From the NCBI RefSeq assembly GCF_019823065.1, contig NZ_CP081966.1, positions 1,016,001-1,080,000 on the forward strand: DNA of 64,000 bases, read 5' to 3'. Under the pieces are notes generated by a model that searched no databases, was not told where the DNA came from, and saw nothing but the letters and a program-made list of their open reading frames with translations. Shown one piece after another: positions 15,769 to 27,469 of the stretch. Each line of letters opens with the position of its first letter. The first letter of the stretch is position 1. Both the position numbers and the translations under genes were made by a program. Origin of the DNA: Pseudomonas mosselii. Its GTDB lineage: Bacteria > Pseudomonadota > Gammaproteobacteria > Pseudomonadales > Pseudomonadaceae.

Positions 15769-16948
15769 TCACCAGTGGCGGGGTCTGTTCGCGGGCGGCC
15801 TGCGGCTGGCGGCAGGCGCCGTACAGGTAGCCCTCGAACTGCTCGACGATCGCCGGCCAGCCCTGGCGGCTGGCGTGCTGGCGGGCGTTCAAGCGCACCC
15901 GGCGCAGGGTTTCGCCTTCCTCCAGCAACCAGCAGGCGGCGTCGATGAACGCTGCCTGGTCCCCCGGCATGGCCAAGGCGCCACTGTGGCCGTGGCGGAT
16001 ATGCTGGGCGGCGGCGGCTTCGTCGTAGGCGACCACGGCCAGTCCCGAGGCGAGCGCTTCGAGCACGACGTTGCCGAAGGTTTCGGTCAGGCTTGGGAAC
16101 AGGAAAAGGTCGCCGCTGGCGTAGTGCTCGGCCAGTACCTCGCCGCGCTGCGCGCCACAGAACACGGCATCGGGCAGTTGCTGTTCGAGTTGTCCACGCA
16201 GCGGGCCATCACCGACGATCACCAGGCGCAGGCGCCGCTGCGGATAGACCTTGCCCAGGGCCTCCATGCAAGGACGCAGCAGGGCCAGGTTCTTCTCCGC
16301 GGCCAGGCGCCCGACGTGTAGCACGGCAATATCGTCCACACCCAGCCCCCACTGCTCGCGCAGGGCCTGGCTGCGGCGTGCCGGGGTGAACAGGCTGGCA
16401 TCGACCCCGCGGGCCATCAGGCCGAGCCGTTCGAAGCCGCGGCGCTCCAGCTCCAGGCGCTGGCTGACGCTGGGCACCAGGGTGATGGCGGTGCGCCGAT
16501 GGAACCAGCGCAGGTAGTGGGTGAGCATCCGCGACAGCAGGCCCAGGCCATACTGCCCCGAATATTGCGGGAAGTTGGTGTGAAAGCCGCTGACCACCGC
16601 CACGCCCAGGCGTCGGGCGGCGCGCAGGGCGCTCAGGCCCAGCGGGCCTTCGGTGGCGATGTACAGCACATCCGGGCGCTGCCTGCGCCAGCGACGCCAC
16701 AGCTTGTGCATCGACACCTCGCCCCATTGCAGGCCTGGGTAGCCCGGCAATGGCCAACCTCGGCACAACAGCAGGGTCTCGTCGTTGCCGGCCCCGTTGT
16801 CGGTGGCCTGGCGCGGGCGGATCAGTTCCACCAGGTGGCCGCGCCGGCGCAGCCCTTCGCTGAGGCGTCCAAGGGTGTTGGCCACGCCATTGATCTCGGG
16901 TGGGAAGGTTTCGCTGACCAGGGTAATACGCAGGGACGGTGTGCTCAT
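15737..16948 (-). CDS. GT4-family glycosyltransferase (mannosyltransferase type)
   Basis: This 403-residue cytoplasmic or membrane-associated retaining glycosyltransferase has the GT-B fold. The N-terminal domain starts with ITLVSETFPPEINGVANTL (about residues 8-26), and the C-terminal domain shows VGRLAAEKNL (nucleotide-sugar contact) and the EX7E-type region FLFPSLTETFGNVVLEALASG near residues 295-315. It resembles the GDP-mannose- or UDP-sugar-dependent enzymes that glycosylate lipids. The start at 16948 removes an arginine-rich upstream extension. It stands alone and overlaps the OYE gene by 32 bases at the 3' end. Its acceptor, perhaps diacylglycerol, is inference. Confidence 0.84.
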   Translation of the reverse strand: MSTPSLRITLVSETFPPEINGVANTLGRLSEGLRRRGHLVELIRPRQATDNGAGNDETLLLCRGWPLPGYPGLQWGEVSMHKLWRRWRRQRPDVLYIATEGPLGLSALRAARRLGVAVVSGFHTNFPQYSGQYGLGLLSRMLTHYLRWFHRRTAITLVPSVSQRLELERRGFERLGLMARGVDASLFTPARRSQALREQWGLGVDDIAVLHVGRLAAEKNLALLRPCMEALGKVYPQRRLRLVIVGDGPLRGQLEQQLPDAVFCGAQRGEVLAEHYASGDLFLFPSLTETFGNVVLEALASGLAVVAYDEAAAAQHIRHGHSGALAMPGDQAAFIDAACWLLEEGETLRRVRLNARQHASRQGWPAIVEQFEGYLYGACRQPQAAREQTPPLVIKPGSSAPHG

Positions 16949-17058
16949 GGGAAAAAGTCTGGGCCGCCCCCGTTTCGGGCATGTGACGCCTTTGTGACGG
17001 GTGCATGACGCCTGATTTCCGGCACTTGCATCCGTTTGAATATTTCCTTGCAAGGCAC

Positions 17059-17086
17059 TCAAGAACCCTCGCCACGCAGCCGATGC
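17059..17086 (+). promoter_or_regulatory. Possible sigma-28 (FliA) promoter of PAS-MCP gene
   Basis: TCAAG at 17059-17063 and GCCGATGC at 17079-17086 resemble the FliA elements, but the spacing is one base longer than ideal and the -10 ends in GC rather than AA. It lies 42 bases before the chemoreceptor start. Confidence 0.35.
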
Positions 17087-17127
17087 AGAGGCATTCGACT
17101 CTATGAATTCGCTCCGGGAGAGCGGCC

Positions 17128-18444
17128 ATGTTCAACAGCAAATTGAAGAAAGAAATCCAGCAACTGCGCGAAGAGCTGATGTCCATCGAGCAGGTCAAGA
17201 ACAGCCTCGACAGCGAAATGCTGGTGCTCCAGCTCGATCCCCAGGGGCGCATCGAGTCGGTCAACGGCAACTTTGAGGCCGAGATGGGCTATCGCGCCGA
17301 GCAACTGATCGGGCGCAACATCGAGGAGATCGTGCCCGCGCATGTGAAGAAGCTCGATTTCTACCAGCGCATGAAGCAGGCCATCACCCGTGGCGAGCAC
17401 CTCAACGGTGCCTTCCGTCTGCTGCGCGGCAACGGTGACGAGGCGTGGCTGCGTTCGATCCTGCAGCCGGTCAAGAACAGCGAAGGGCGCATCAAGTACT
17501 TCTCCCTGCACTCCAGCGACCTGACCCGCACCATCGAGACCTCCCGCGAGCACGAGAGCCTGATCAAGGCGCTGATGCGCTCCACCGCGGTAATCGAGTT
17601 CAACCTCGAAGGCCAGGTACTGACTGCCAACGACCGCTTCCTGCAGACCATGGGCTACAGCCTGGAGCAGGTGCGCGGCAAGCCGCACCGTATGTTCTGC
17701 GAGCCGGAAGAAGCCAACTCGCCTGGCTACCAGGAGTTCTGGAACCGCCTGCGCCGCGGCGAGTTCGTCGCCGAGCGCTTCAAGCGTATTGATTCCCATG
17801 GCCGGGTGGTCTGGTTGGAGGCTACGTACAACCCGATCATCGACGCCCACGACGTGCTCTACAAAGTGGTCAAGTTCGCCACCGTGATCACCGACCAGGT
17901 CAACCAGGAACTGGCCGTGGCCCAGGCCGCCGACATTGCCTACACCACCTCGCTGGAGACCGACGACAGCGCGCGCAAGGCCACCGACGTGGTGACCCAG
18001 ACCGTCGAGGTGATGCGCGGCCTGGAAGGTTCGATGCAAAACGCCGCCGATGGCATCCAGGCGTTGGACAAGCAGTCAAAGGTGATCGGCGCGATCATCA
18101 AGACCATCAGCGACATCGCCGGGCAGACCAACCTGCTGGCGCTCAACGCCGCCATCGAAGCCGCCCGCGCCGGCGAGCAGGGGCGCGGCTTCGCCGTGGT
18201 CGCCGATGAAGTGCGTCAGTTGGCCTCGCGCACCAGCAGCGCCACCGAGGAGATCGCCAAGGTGGTGCAGCAGAACGAACAGCTGGCCCAGGCCGCGGTG
18301 GACATCATCGACACCAGCAAGCGCCAGGCCGAGCAGGGCCTGGCCCTGGCCGCCGATACCGGCGGGGTGATCGTCGAGATCCAGGAAGGGGCGAAGAAGG
18401 TGGTGGATGCGGTGGGGCAGTTTTCCAGCCAGTTGAGCCACTGA
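17128..18444 (+). CDS. Soluble PAS-PAS methyl-accepting chemotaxis protein (BdlA-like)
   Basis: This 438-residue cytoplasmic chemoreceptor lacks transmembrane helices. A short coiled start is followed by two PAS domains (about residues 25-135 and 147-260) and an MCP signalling domain (about 270-438) with the hairpin tip [22 protein letters not shown] printed by position around residues 330-351. The architecture and length match BdlA, which senses dispersal cues in P. aeruginosa biofilms by proteolytic activation between its PAS domains. The start at 17128 follows GGGAGAG. A weak FliA-like promoter precedes it and a REP palindrome follows the stop. The signal sensed (redox, haem or oxygen) is not deducible. 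Confidence 0.85.
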   Translation: MFNSKLKKEIQQLREELMSIEQVKNSLDSEMLVLQLDPQGRIESVNGNFEAEMGYRAEQLIGRNIEEIVPAHVKKLDFYQRMKQAITRGEHLNGAFRLLRGNGDEAWLRSILQPVKNSEGRIKYFSLHSSDLTRTIETSREHESLIKALMRSTAVIEFNLEGQVLTANDRFLQTMGYSLEQVRGKPHRMFCEPEEANSPGYQEFWNRLRRGEFVAERFKRIDSHGRVVWLEATYNPIIDAHDVLYKVVKFATVITDQVNQELAVAQAADIAYTTSLETDDSARKATDVVTQTVEVMRGLEGSMQNAADGIQALDKQSKVIGAIIKTISDIAGQTNLLALNAAIEAARAGEQGRGFAVVADEVRQLASRTSSATEEIAKVVQQNEQLAQAAVDIIDTSKRQAEQGLALAADTGGVIVEIQEGAKKVVDAVGQFSSQLSH

Positions 18445-18452
18445 CCGGACTT

Positions 18453-18519
18453 AAGCCATCGCGGGGCAAGCCCGCTCCCACGCATTGCGCGTGGGAGCGG
18501 GCTTGCCCCGCGATGGCTT
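18453..18519. repeat. REP palindrome (BIME), 31-bp arms
   Basis: Two perfect 31-bp arms around the loop ATTGC form a very stable structure in the spacer between the convergent PAS-MCP and cysZ genes. The core GCGGGGCAAGCCCGCTCCCAC is the one repeated at 38679, 48988 and 61930. It may serve as a transcription stop or topoisomerase/IHF-type binding site, as REPs do elsewhere. Confidence 0.93.
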
Positions 18520-18522
18520 CAT

Positions 18523-19251
18523 TCAGGTACGCTCACGCACCCAGAACAGCGTCGCTCCGGCCACCGCCGCCGGCATCATCAGCACGTTGACCCCCGGAAT
18601 CATCAGCGCAAGATAAGTGATCCCGCCAAACCCCATCGATTGCCAGCGCTTCTGCCGCAGCCAGGCGAGCATGTCCTGCCAGCTCATCTTGTTGTTGTCC
18701 GCCGGGTAGTCGATGTACTGGATCGCCATCATCCAGATCCCGAACACCAGCCACAGTGGCGCGGCGATCACGTTCACCACCGGGATGAACGAGAGGATGA
18801 ACAGGCCGATGGCCCGAGGCAGGAAGTAGCCCAGCTTGCGCATCTCACGGCTGAGGGTGCGTGGCACCATGGCCACCAGCTCGGCCCAGCTGAAGGGCGG
18901 GAAGTTGTCCTGGCCGCGCACCACCACCTCGACCTTTTCCGCCAGGAAGCCGTTGAACGGCGCGGCGATGACGTTGGCCAGCAGGGTGAAGGTGAAGAAC
19001 ACCATCAACAGCACCAGGGCAACGAACAGCGGCCACAGGATGTAGGTGAGAAAGCCCAGCCAGTCGGGCAGGGTGGGCATCAGCGCATCGACCCACAGGC
19101 TGAACTGATGGCCGGCGAAATAGATCAGGCCGCCGAACAGCAGCAGGTTGACCGCCAGGGGCAGCAGCACGAACAGGCGCAGGCTCGGGCTCAGGACCAG
19201 TTTCAGGCCTTCGCGCAGGTACTGGGGGCCGGACAGGACGGGGGCTTGCAT
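18523..19251 (-). CDS. cysZ: Sulfate permease CysZ
   Basis: This 242-residue inner-membrane protein has the CysZ pattern: [19 protein letters not shown] at residues 7-25, hydrophobic helices about 24-50, 66-96, 145-170 and 200-235, and [11 protein letters not shown] near residue 100. CysZ conducts sulfate into the cytoplasm for cysteine synthesis, independently of ABC uptake. It is monocistronic and divergent from trxB across 311 bases. CysB control is expected, but no clear CysB site can be assigned. The minus-strand gene ends 4 bases from the REP palindrome. Confidence 0.92.
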   Translation of the reverse strand: MQAPVLSGPQYLREGLKLVLSPSLRLFVLLPLAVNLLLFGGLIYFAGHQFSLWVDALMPTLPDWLGFLTYILWPLFVALVLLMVFFTFTLLANVIAAPFNGFLAEKVEVVVRGQDNFPPFSWAELVAMVPRTLSREMRKLGYFLPRAIGLFILSFIPVVNVIAAPLWLVFGIWMMAIQYIDYPADNNKMSWQDMLAWLRQKRWQSMGFGGITYLALMIPGVNVLMMPAAVAGATLFWVRERT

Positions 19252-20525
<1,274 letters not shown>

Positions 20526-20553
20526 TCCAGCCTTTGCGGGCCAGCCCCGCGAT

Positions 20554-20582
20554 AAAAAAACCGGCCATCTGGCCGGTTTTTT
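20554..20582. terminator. Bidirectional terminator between trxB and nadC
   Basis: The stem ACCGGCCA/TGGCCGGT has A7 on one side and T6 on the other, so it can end transcription from both convergent genes. Confidence 0.92.
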
Positions 20583-20599
20583 CATGCCTTGCGAAAACC

Positions 20600-21463
<864 letters not shown>

Positions 21464-21691
21464 CTAGGTGCCGCGATTATAGGGCAGGGGGGCGGCGTGT
21501 ACAGCTGCCGGGCAGATGACCTTTGGTCAGGCGGTTTGAGCATTCCTGCGAACGCACTGTCAGTTGAGGCGCACGAATGGGGTGCTGGCAGCTGTCTGTG
21601 TTTTCACCGATAATGGCGACCAGTATTTGGCGTCATAGCTTTGACGATCCCCTTTCAGTCGAACAACGCAACATCCAGCAAGGAGTTCGGG

Positions 21692-23836
21692 ATGCATGAT
21701 GAAGGCAAGGTGGTGCCCCTGGCGGCCGCCATCGACCGGGGTGCGCGCGCGCCCTCGCCATGCCTTCCCGTGCTGCTCCTGCAGGTGCGCGACAAGGCCG
21801 CCCTGCAATTGCGCCAGGGATTGCAGGCGTTGTTCGACAATGCCGATGACACCCTGTTTGAAATGGCCGACAAGGCCAGCGGCCGCCTCGACCAGAACCT
21901 GTATTTCGAAGCCATGCGCGACTTGCGCCTCAAGCGCAAGAGCATCGAGCGGGGCTTCCTCGACACGTTCTACGAGGCCTTCGCCCGTATCGGCCAGGGC
22001 GACGGGCTCGAGTCCCTGGTCAGGGCGCAGACGCAGGACAAGCCGTCACTGGAGCGCTCGGTGGCCGTGCAGGCCATGGTCGACCGGGTGCTCTCCCGCG
22101 ACGGCTTTCTGCTTGAGCAACTGAATCTGCGCTTCACCACGCTGCTGGAGCTGCCGGTGGCCAGCGCAAGCAATCCCCTGGGGCCCGGCAACCTGTGTGG
22201 CTACTTCCTGGATGCCGGGCGCAACCTGGGAGTCGGTGCCAGCGTCAAGATGGTGCTGCTCAAACTGTTCGAGCGCTACGTGCTGCGCGACCTCGACCTG
22301 CTCTACGGCGAGGCGAGCCAGTTGCTCGCCAGCGCCGGCGTGCTGCCGGAGCTGATGCCCGCCCCGCGGCGCCGCGCCGAGGACCGCCGCAGCATCGCCC
22401 GGCGCGTCCCGACCAGCCCGGCGCAGGGCGGCTTGTCCGACTCGGCCGGCCAGGCGTTCTTCGCCTCGGTGCAGGCGTTGCTGGCGCCGGTGCGTGGGCG
22501 TGTCGCGCCGCGGCTGCAGGCGGCCGGATCCGCGCAGCCGACCAGTACCGGCGACCTGCTGCGCCTGCTCACCCACCTGCAGCACTATGTGCCGGCCCCC
22601 GGCGAGCCGGATGACTTCAACCTCGGTCAGCAACTCGAGCAGCTGCTGCTGCGGGTCAGCGTGCGCAGCGGCACGCGGCGACGCATAGCCACCGACGACG
22701 AGGACACGATCAACCTGGTCGACCTGCTGTTCGCCTACATCCAGGGCGACGACAACCTGCCGGCCAGCCTCCGGGCGCTGATCGCCCGCCTGCATATCCC
22801 GGTGCTCAAGGTCGCGCTGATCGACAAGGGCATGTTCAGCCGTGCCGGCCACCCGGCGCGCCGCCTGCTCAACGAGATCGCCGCCGTGGCCATCGGCTGG
22901 GAAAGCGATGCCGAGGGACTGCGCGACAGCCTGCACCTGCGGGTCGAGCGTATTGTCCAGCGCCTGCTCAATGATTTCTCCGACGACTGCGCGGTGTTCA
23001 ACGAGCTGCTCGATGAGTTTCTGGCCTTCAGCCAGGACGAGCGCCGACGCAACGAACTGCTCGAGCAGCGCACCCGTGACGCCGAGGAGGGCCGTGCCCG
23101 CACCCTGCAGGCCCGCCAGCGGGTGCAGCGGGAGTTGAACGACCGCCTGCACGGCCGGGTGCTGCCGCAGGTGGTGGTGCAGATGCTGGTGCAGTCCTGG
23201 AGCCAGGTGCTGCTGCTGGCCTGGCTGAAGCAGGGCGAGGGCTCGGCGGCCTGGGCCGACGCCTTGGCGACGGTGGACGACCTGCTGGTCAGTATTGCCC
23301 CGTACCGTGAACCGCAGCGCCTGCTGGAGCAGGTGCCGGGCCTGCTCAAGGCCCTGCGCGACGGCCTGGCGGGGATAGCGCTGGACTCCGCCGCCACCCG
23401 TGATTTCTTCCTGCAACTGGAGAAACTGCACCTGCGTGCCTGCGGTGGCACGCAGGAGCCGGATGCCGCGCTAGACGAGGTGTGGATTGAGGACGATATC
23501 GTGCTGGCGGTCAGCGACGAGTCCACCCTTGCCCCTGGCCTGCCTTTCGACGATCAAGAGCCGGCATTGCGCCAGGTGCAACGCTTGCAGGTCGGTACCT
23601 GGGTCGAAGTGATGGACGACGACGAGCCGCTGCGTTGTAAGCTGGTGGCGCGCATCGACAGCAATGATCGCCTGGTCTTCACCAACCGCACCGGCATGAA
23701 AGTGCGTGAATGGAATCACATGGGCCTGGCCCTGGCCTTGCGTCGTGGCGAGGTGCGCTTGCTGGACGGCGGCCTGCTGTTCGAGCGGGCGCTGGAGGCG
23801 GTGCTGGAGCAGTTGCGCGGGCAGCAGGCGCAGTAA
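21692..23836 (+). CDS. DUF1631 family protein
   Basis: This large 714-residue cytoplasmic protein belongs to the DUF1631 family, whose function is unknown; older labels such as thymidine phosphorylase are unsupported. It is mainly helical with many leucine/arginine heptads, and a C-terminal beta-rich part (about residues 645-710, QVGTWVEVMDDDEPLRCKLVAR then FTNRTGMKV) resembling a PilZ-like barrel, printed here in part. The start at 21692 follows AAGGAG at 21680-21685; an in-frame ATG at 21641 lacks such a site. The nadC-DUF1631-ampD-ampE order is typical of Pseudomonas. A c-di-GMP-binding RxxxR motif is not evident before the barrel, so ligand binding is open. Confidence 0.85.
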   Translation: MHDEGKVVPLAAAIDRGARAPSPCLPVLLLQVRDKAALQLRQGLQALFDNADDTLFEMADKASGRLDQNLYFEAMRDLRLKRKSIERGFLDTFYEAFARIGQGDGLESLVRAQTQDKPSLERSVAVQAMVDRVLSRDGFLLEQLNLRFTTLLELPVASASNPLGPGNLCGYFLDAGRNLGVGASVKMVLLKLFERYVLRDLDLLYGEASQLLASAGVLPELMPAPRRRAEDRRSIARRVPTSPAQGGLSDSAGQAFFASVQALLAPVRGRVAPRLQAAGSAQPTSTGDLLRLLTHLQHYVPAPGEPDDFNLGQQLEQLLLRVSVRSGTRRRIATDDEDTINLVDLLFAYIQGDDNLPASLRALIARLHIPVLKVALIDKGMFSRAGHPARRLLNEIAAVAIGWESDAEGLRDSLHLRVERIVQRLLNDFSDDCAVFNELLDEFLAFSQDERRRNELLEQRTRDAEEGRARTLQARQRVQRELNDRLHGRVLPQVVVQMLVQSWSQVLLLAWLKQGEGSAAWADALATVDDLLVSIAPYREPQRLLEQVPGLLKALRDGLAGIALDSAATRDFFLQLEKLHLRACGGTQEPDAALDEVWIEDDIVLAVSDESTLAPGLPFDDQEPALRQVQRLQVGTWVEVMDDDEPLRCKLVARIDSNDRLVFTNRTGMKVREWNHMGLALALRRGEVRLLDGGLLFERALEAVLEQLRGQQAQ

Positions 23837-23930
23837 CGCTGACTTTCCCTACACAATCATTTACATGCAAGCGCCGGTTGGTCACGGCATACTGGGTACC
23901 TGTCTCGGGCGTCATTTCAGGATCTGCACC

Positions 23931-24497
23931 ATGCAATTGGACCGTGCGACCGGCTGGTTCACCGGCGTCAGCCACTGCCCCTCGCCGAACTTCAACGCCC
24001 GCCCCGAGGGTGAGGCCATCGCGCTGCTGGTCATCCACAACATCAGCCTGCCACCCGCCTGCTTCGGTACCGGCAAAGTCCAGCAGTTCTTCCAGAACTG
24101 CCTTGACCCGAACGAGCATCCTTATTTCGCCACCATCAACCACCTGACTGTCTCGGCGCACCTGTTCGTCGAGCGCGATGGCGCGGTGACCCAGTTCGTC
24201 TCGTTGCTCGACCGTGCTTGGCATGCCGGCGTGTCGCGTTTCGGCGAGCGCGAGGGCTGCAACGATTTTTCCATCGGCATCGAGCTGGAGGGCACCGATG
24301 AACTGCCCTATACCGATGCCCAGTACGCCACCCTGGAGCGGCTGACCCGCGAGATCCGTGCGGCCTGGCCGGTGATCGACGCCCAGCGCATCTGTGGCCA
24401 CAGCGATATCGCCCCGCAGCGCAAGACCGATCCGGGGCCGGCCTTCGACTGGCCGCGCTACCGGGCCGCGCTGCAATGCAACGAGGACAAGGCATGA
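23931..24497 (+). CDS. ampD: 1,6-anhydro-N-acetylmuramyl-L-alanine amidase
   Basis: This 188-residue cytoplasmic zinc amidase removes the peptide from anhydromuropeptides during cell-wall recycling; its loss de-represses AmpC beta-lactamase. The zinc ligands are His36 (VIHNIS), His157 (GHSDI) and Asp167 (KTDPG), and the catalytic acidic residue lies in SIGIELEGTD near residue 119. The enzyme is the short, cytoplasmic form, with no signal peptide. Its stop overlaps the ampE start (ATGA), so the two are translationally coupled. Upstream is DUF1631, 94 bases away. Confidence 0.96.
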   Translation: MQLDRATGWFTGVSHCPSPNFNARPEGEAIALLVIHNISLPPACFGTGKVQQFFQNCLDPNEHPYFATINHLTVSAHLFVERDGAVTQFVSLLDRAWHAGVSRFGEREGCNDFSIGIELEGTDELPYTDAQYATLERLTREIRAAWPVIDAQRICGHSDIAPQRKTDPGPAFDWPRYRAALQCNEDKA

Positions 24498-25324
24498 GTT
24501 TTCTGGTGTTGGTGCTGGCGCTGTGGGTCGAGAAGTTCTCGGCCCTGCGCCAGCGGTTGCAACGCGACGGCTTCTACCTGGGCGAACTGGTGCGCCTGGA
24601 GCGCAGCGGCAAGGTCCATCCCTGGTGGACACTGGGCATCCTGGTCCTGGCGCCGGTGGCGCTGCTCGTGCTGCTGCTGCATGTGCTGGAACCGGTGGCC
24701 TACGGCCTGCTGGCGTTGCCGGTGCACCTGCTGGTGCTGGTCTACAGCCTGGGTCGCGGCGATGTGAAGGCGGCGCTCGGGCCGTTTCGCGACGCCTGGC
24801 GCCGCGGTGACGACCAGGCCGCGCTGCACGTGGCCGAACGCGACCTGGGGCTGGCCGCCGACGATCCCCAACGCCTGATCAAGCAGGTCCAAGGCCACTT
24901 GCTGTGGCAGGCCTACCAGAGCTTCTTCGCGGTGATCTTCTGGTACTTCCTGCTGGGCCCGGGCGCGGCGTTGGCCTACCGCCTGCTGGCGCTGACCATG
25001 GACCATAGCCGCCAGCCGGCGCTGCAGACCCTGGCCGGGCAATTGCGCCATGCCATGGACTGGCTGCCGGTGCGGGTGATGACGGTGAGTTTCGCCCTGG
25101 TCGGCAATTTCGTCGCGGTGACCCGGGTGATGTTGCACGAGCTGCTCGACTGGCACGTCAGCGCCGGGCACCTGGTGGCCAAGGTCGGTCGGGTGGCCGA
25201 CGACATTCCCGAGGAAGAAGACCGCCAGCGTGGCCTGGAACGCCTGGACAGCCTGTGGGAGCTGCTGCTGCGCTGCGCCGTGTTGTGGTATGCCTGCTTC
25301 GCCCTGTGGACCGTGCTGGTCTGA
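24494..25324 (+). CDS. ampE: AmpE-like inner-membrane regulatory protein
   Basis: This 276-residue inner-membrane protein begins MSFLVLVLALWVEKFSALR and has four hydrophobic segments (about 1-15, 40-80, 140-170 and 252-274) around a conserved cytoplasmic loop with DPQRLIKQVQGHLLWQAYQS printed by position near residues 130-149. AmpE accompanies AmpD and has been proposed as a sensory or transport factor in beta-lactamase induction; its activity is unresolved. It overlaps ampD by four bases. It resembles CobD/CbiB-type proteins in fold but lacks a cobalamin context. Confidence 0.92.
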   Translation: MSFLVLVLALWVEKFSALRQRLQRDGFYLGELVRLERSGKVHPWWTLGILVLAPVALLVLLLHVLEPVAYGLLALPVHLLVLVYSLGRGDVKAALGPFRDAWRRGDDQAALHVAERDLGLAADDPQRLIKQVQGHLLWQAYQSFFAVIFWYFLLGPGAALAYRLLALTMDHSRQPALQTLAGQLRHAMDWLPVRVMTVSFALVGNFVAVTRVMLHELLDWHVSAGHLVAKVGRVADDIPEEEDRQRGLERLDSLWELLLRCAVLWYACFALWTVLV

Positions 25325-25388
25325 GCCGCTTATCAACGCGTTGGTTGCTTAACCATAAGTTACAAACCTTGATTCCAATCTGCGCTAT

Positions 25389-25417
25389 ACAAAGCCACTG
25401 GCCCTAGATGGCTTTGT
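25389..25417 (+). promoter_or_regulatory. Leader inverted repeat before chemoreceptor gene
   Basis: A 9-bp inverted repeat (ACAAAGCCA / TGGCTTTGT, 11-base spacer) lies 40 bases upstream of the GTG start. It could be a leader hairpin or a dimeric regulator site; a TATAC element directly overlaps its left edge. Confidence 0.35.
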
Positions 25418-25456
25418 GCTACCCCGCAGAACAACAAGAATTCAAGGAGGTGACCT

Positions 25457-27469
25457 GTGAAGCGTCTGCTCTATCCGGCCATCGCACTGATGAACCGGCT
25501 GAGCTTCGGCATGAAGTTCAGCCTGATCAGCGTCCTGTTCTTCCTGCCCATGCTGGTTACCAGCTTTTACCTGGTCCGCGATGCCTACAACCAGCTACAG
25601 GCCACCCGTGGTGAACTCCAGGGGCTGGCGCCGCTGTCCGAGAGCCTGGCCTTGCGTGGCGACCTGGAGTCGCTGGGCAATCTGCTGCAGATCAACGCCG
25701 TGCTGGGCCAATCGGGCCAGGCCGGCGATGTGGAAAGCCGTATCGGTGCCCTGCAGGACAAGGTCCAGGCCCGCCTCGAGGGTCTCAAGGGCAGCGATCC
25801 GGCGCTCGAAGCCAAGCGTGCCGAGCTGGCCGAGGCCTTTGCCCGCGCCCGTGACGAAAGCTCGCTGCAGAACAAGGCGGCACTGTTCGACAAGCTGCTG
25901 GCCCAGGCTCAGGTGCTGGGCAAGCTGGTCGCCAGCCAGTCGGGCTTGAACCAGGACAGCCAGGCTTCGGTGCGCCAACTGAGCGAACTGATCGGCAACG
26001 CCACGGCGCAGGTCACCCAGGCCCTGGGCGAAGGCCGGGCGATGGGCGCGGTGGCCCTCGGTCGCGGCTTCATGGATTCCTCGGGCAGCGCGCGCTTCGA
26101 AGACCTGCTGCAGCGCCTGGAGCGGCTGTCCGCCGACTATGCCATCCGTCTCGACGACGTCCTGGCCAGCGATGCCGGGCTCAAGGCCGCGCTGGCCAGC
26201 GATGCCCAGGCCAGCCAGGCCACGGTCAAGCAGGCCGCGACCCTGTTCGAGGACCAGGTGGTCGTGGCCGAGACCCTGGATGCGCCCTGGAGCGGCTTCT
26301 ACCAGCAGACCAGCGACCTGATGGCGCAGACCTACCGCTTCAACGACGCTGTCCTCGCCCACCTGCATGGCCAGCTGGAAGAGCGCCTGGGCGAGCACCA
26401 CCTGCGTACGACCGCGTTGGTCGCGGCTCTGGCCATGGTGTTCGCGCTAATCCTCTACCTCTACGGCGGCTTCTACGTCTCCACCCGGGAAACCCTGGGC
26501 AACCTGGGCAACGCCATGGACAAGGTCGCCGCCGGCGACATGACCATCAGCTTCAAGGCCAACAGCCAGGACGAACTGGGCGAGCTGGGGCGTGGCTTCA
26601 ACGAGACGGTACGGCGCATTCGCGGGCTGATCGAGCAGGTCGGCAAGACCGTGACCACGGTCGAGGAACAGGCCGGGCAGGTGCTGTCGGTGTCGAGCCG
26701 CAGCAACCAGGCGGTCAGCGGCCAGCGCGAGCAGATCGAGCAGGTGGCCACGGCCATGAACCAGATGAGCGCCACCGCGCAGGAGGTCGCCCGCAGCGCC
26801 GCCCTGGCCGCCGAAGGCGCGCAGCGGGTCAACCACGAGAGCGCTTCGGGCCGCGACCTGGTGGCAAGCCAGCAGGGTAGCATTGCCCGCCTGGCCGGCG
26901 AGATCGACCAGAGCGTGGCGGCGGTGAACCAGCTGGCGGGCGACAGCCAGGCCATCGGTCGGGTGCTGGAAGTGATCCGCAGCATCGCCGAGCAGACCAA
27001 CCTGCTGGCCCTCAACGCCGCCATCGAGGCAGCCCGGGCCGGCGAGCAGGGCAGGGGCTTCGCGGTGGTCGCCGACGAAGTGCGGACCCTGGCCAGGCGT
27101 ACACAGGACTCCACCGAAGAGATCGCGCAGATGATCCAGCGCCTGCAGGATGGCGTGGGCGCGGCGGTGCGGGTGATGGGCAGCAGCCACCAGATGGCCG
27201 CCGGCACCGTGGACGAGGCACGCCAGGTGCAACAGGCCCTGGGCAATATCCTCGGCGCGGTGGGCGGTATCGTCGAGCAAAACCAGCAGATCGCCGCCGC
27301 CGTCGAGCAGCAGACCGCCGTGGCCCACGACATCGACCAGAACATCGTGGCGATCAACCGCGCGGCACAGGACACCACCGAGGGCGCCTGTCAGACCGAG
27401 GACGCCAGCCGGGCGTTGTCGGCGCAGGTGGTGGAGCTCAAGCGGTTGATCGGGGCGTTCAGAGTGTGA
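25457..27469 (+). CDS. Transmembrane methyl-accepting chemotaxis protein
   Basis: This 670-residue chemoreceptor has a first membrane helix (about residues 20-42), a long helical periplasmic ligand domain (about 43-315), a second helix (about 316-338), a HAMP domain (about 339-392) and the MCP signalling region ending near residue 665, with the tip [20 protein letters not shown] near residues 512-531. The GTG start at 25457 is fixed by a strong AAGGAGGT site at 25444-25451. The periplasmic part is helical with no Cache-type motif, so the ligand is unknown. It follows the ampDE genes and its stop abuts the end of the convergent tatD gene. Confidence 0.9.
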   Translation: MKRLLYPAIALMNRLSFGMKFSLISVLFFLPMLVTSFYLVRDAYNQLQATRGELQGLAPLSESLALRGDLESLGNLLQINAVLGQSGQAGDVESRIGALQDKVQARLEGLKGSDPALEAKRAELAEAFARARDESSLQNKAALFDKLLAQAQVLGKLVASQSGLNQDSQASVRQLSELIGNATAQVTQALGEGRAMGAVALGRGFMDSSGSARFEDLLQRLERLSADYAIRLDDVLASDAGLKAALASDAQASQATVKQAATLFEDQVVVAETLDAPWSGFYQQTSDLMAQTYRFNDAVLAHLHGQLEERLGEHHLRTTALVAALAMVFALILYLYGGFYVSTRETLGNLGNAMDKVAAGDMTISFKANSQDELGELGRGFNETVRRIRGLIEQVGKTVTTVEEQAGQVLSVSSRSNQAVSGQREQIEQVATAMNQMSATAQEVARSAALAAEGAQRVNHESASGRDLVASQQGSIARLAGEIDQSVAAVNQLAGDSQAIGRVLEVIRSIAEQTNLLALNAAIEAARAGEQGRGFAVVADEVRTLARRTQDSTEEIAQMIQRLQDGVGAAVRVMGSSHQMAAGTVDEARQVQQALGNILGAVGGIVEQNQQIAAAVEQQTAVAHDIDQNIVAINRAAQDTTEGACQTEDASRALSAQVVELKRLIGAFRV

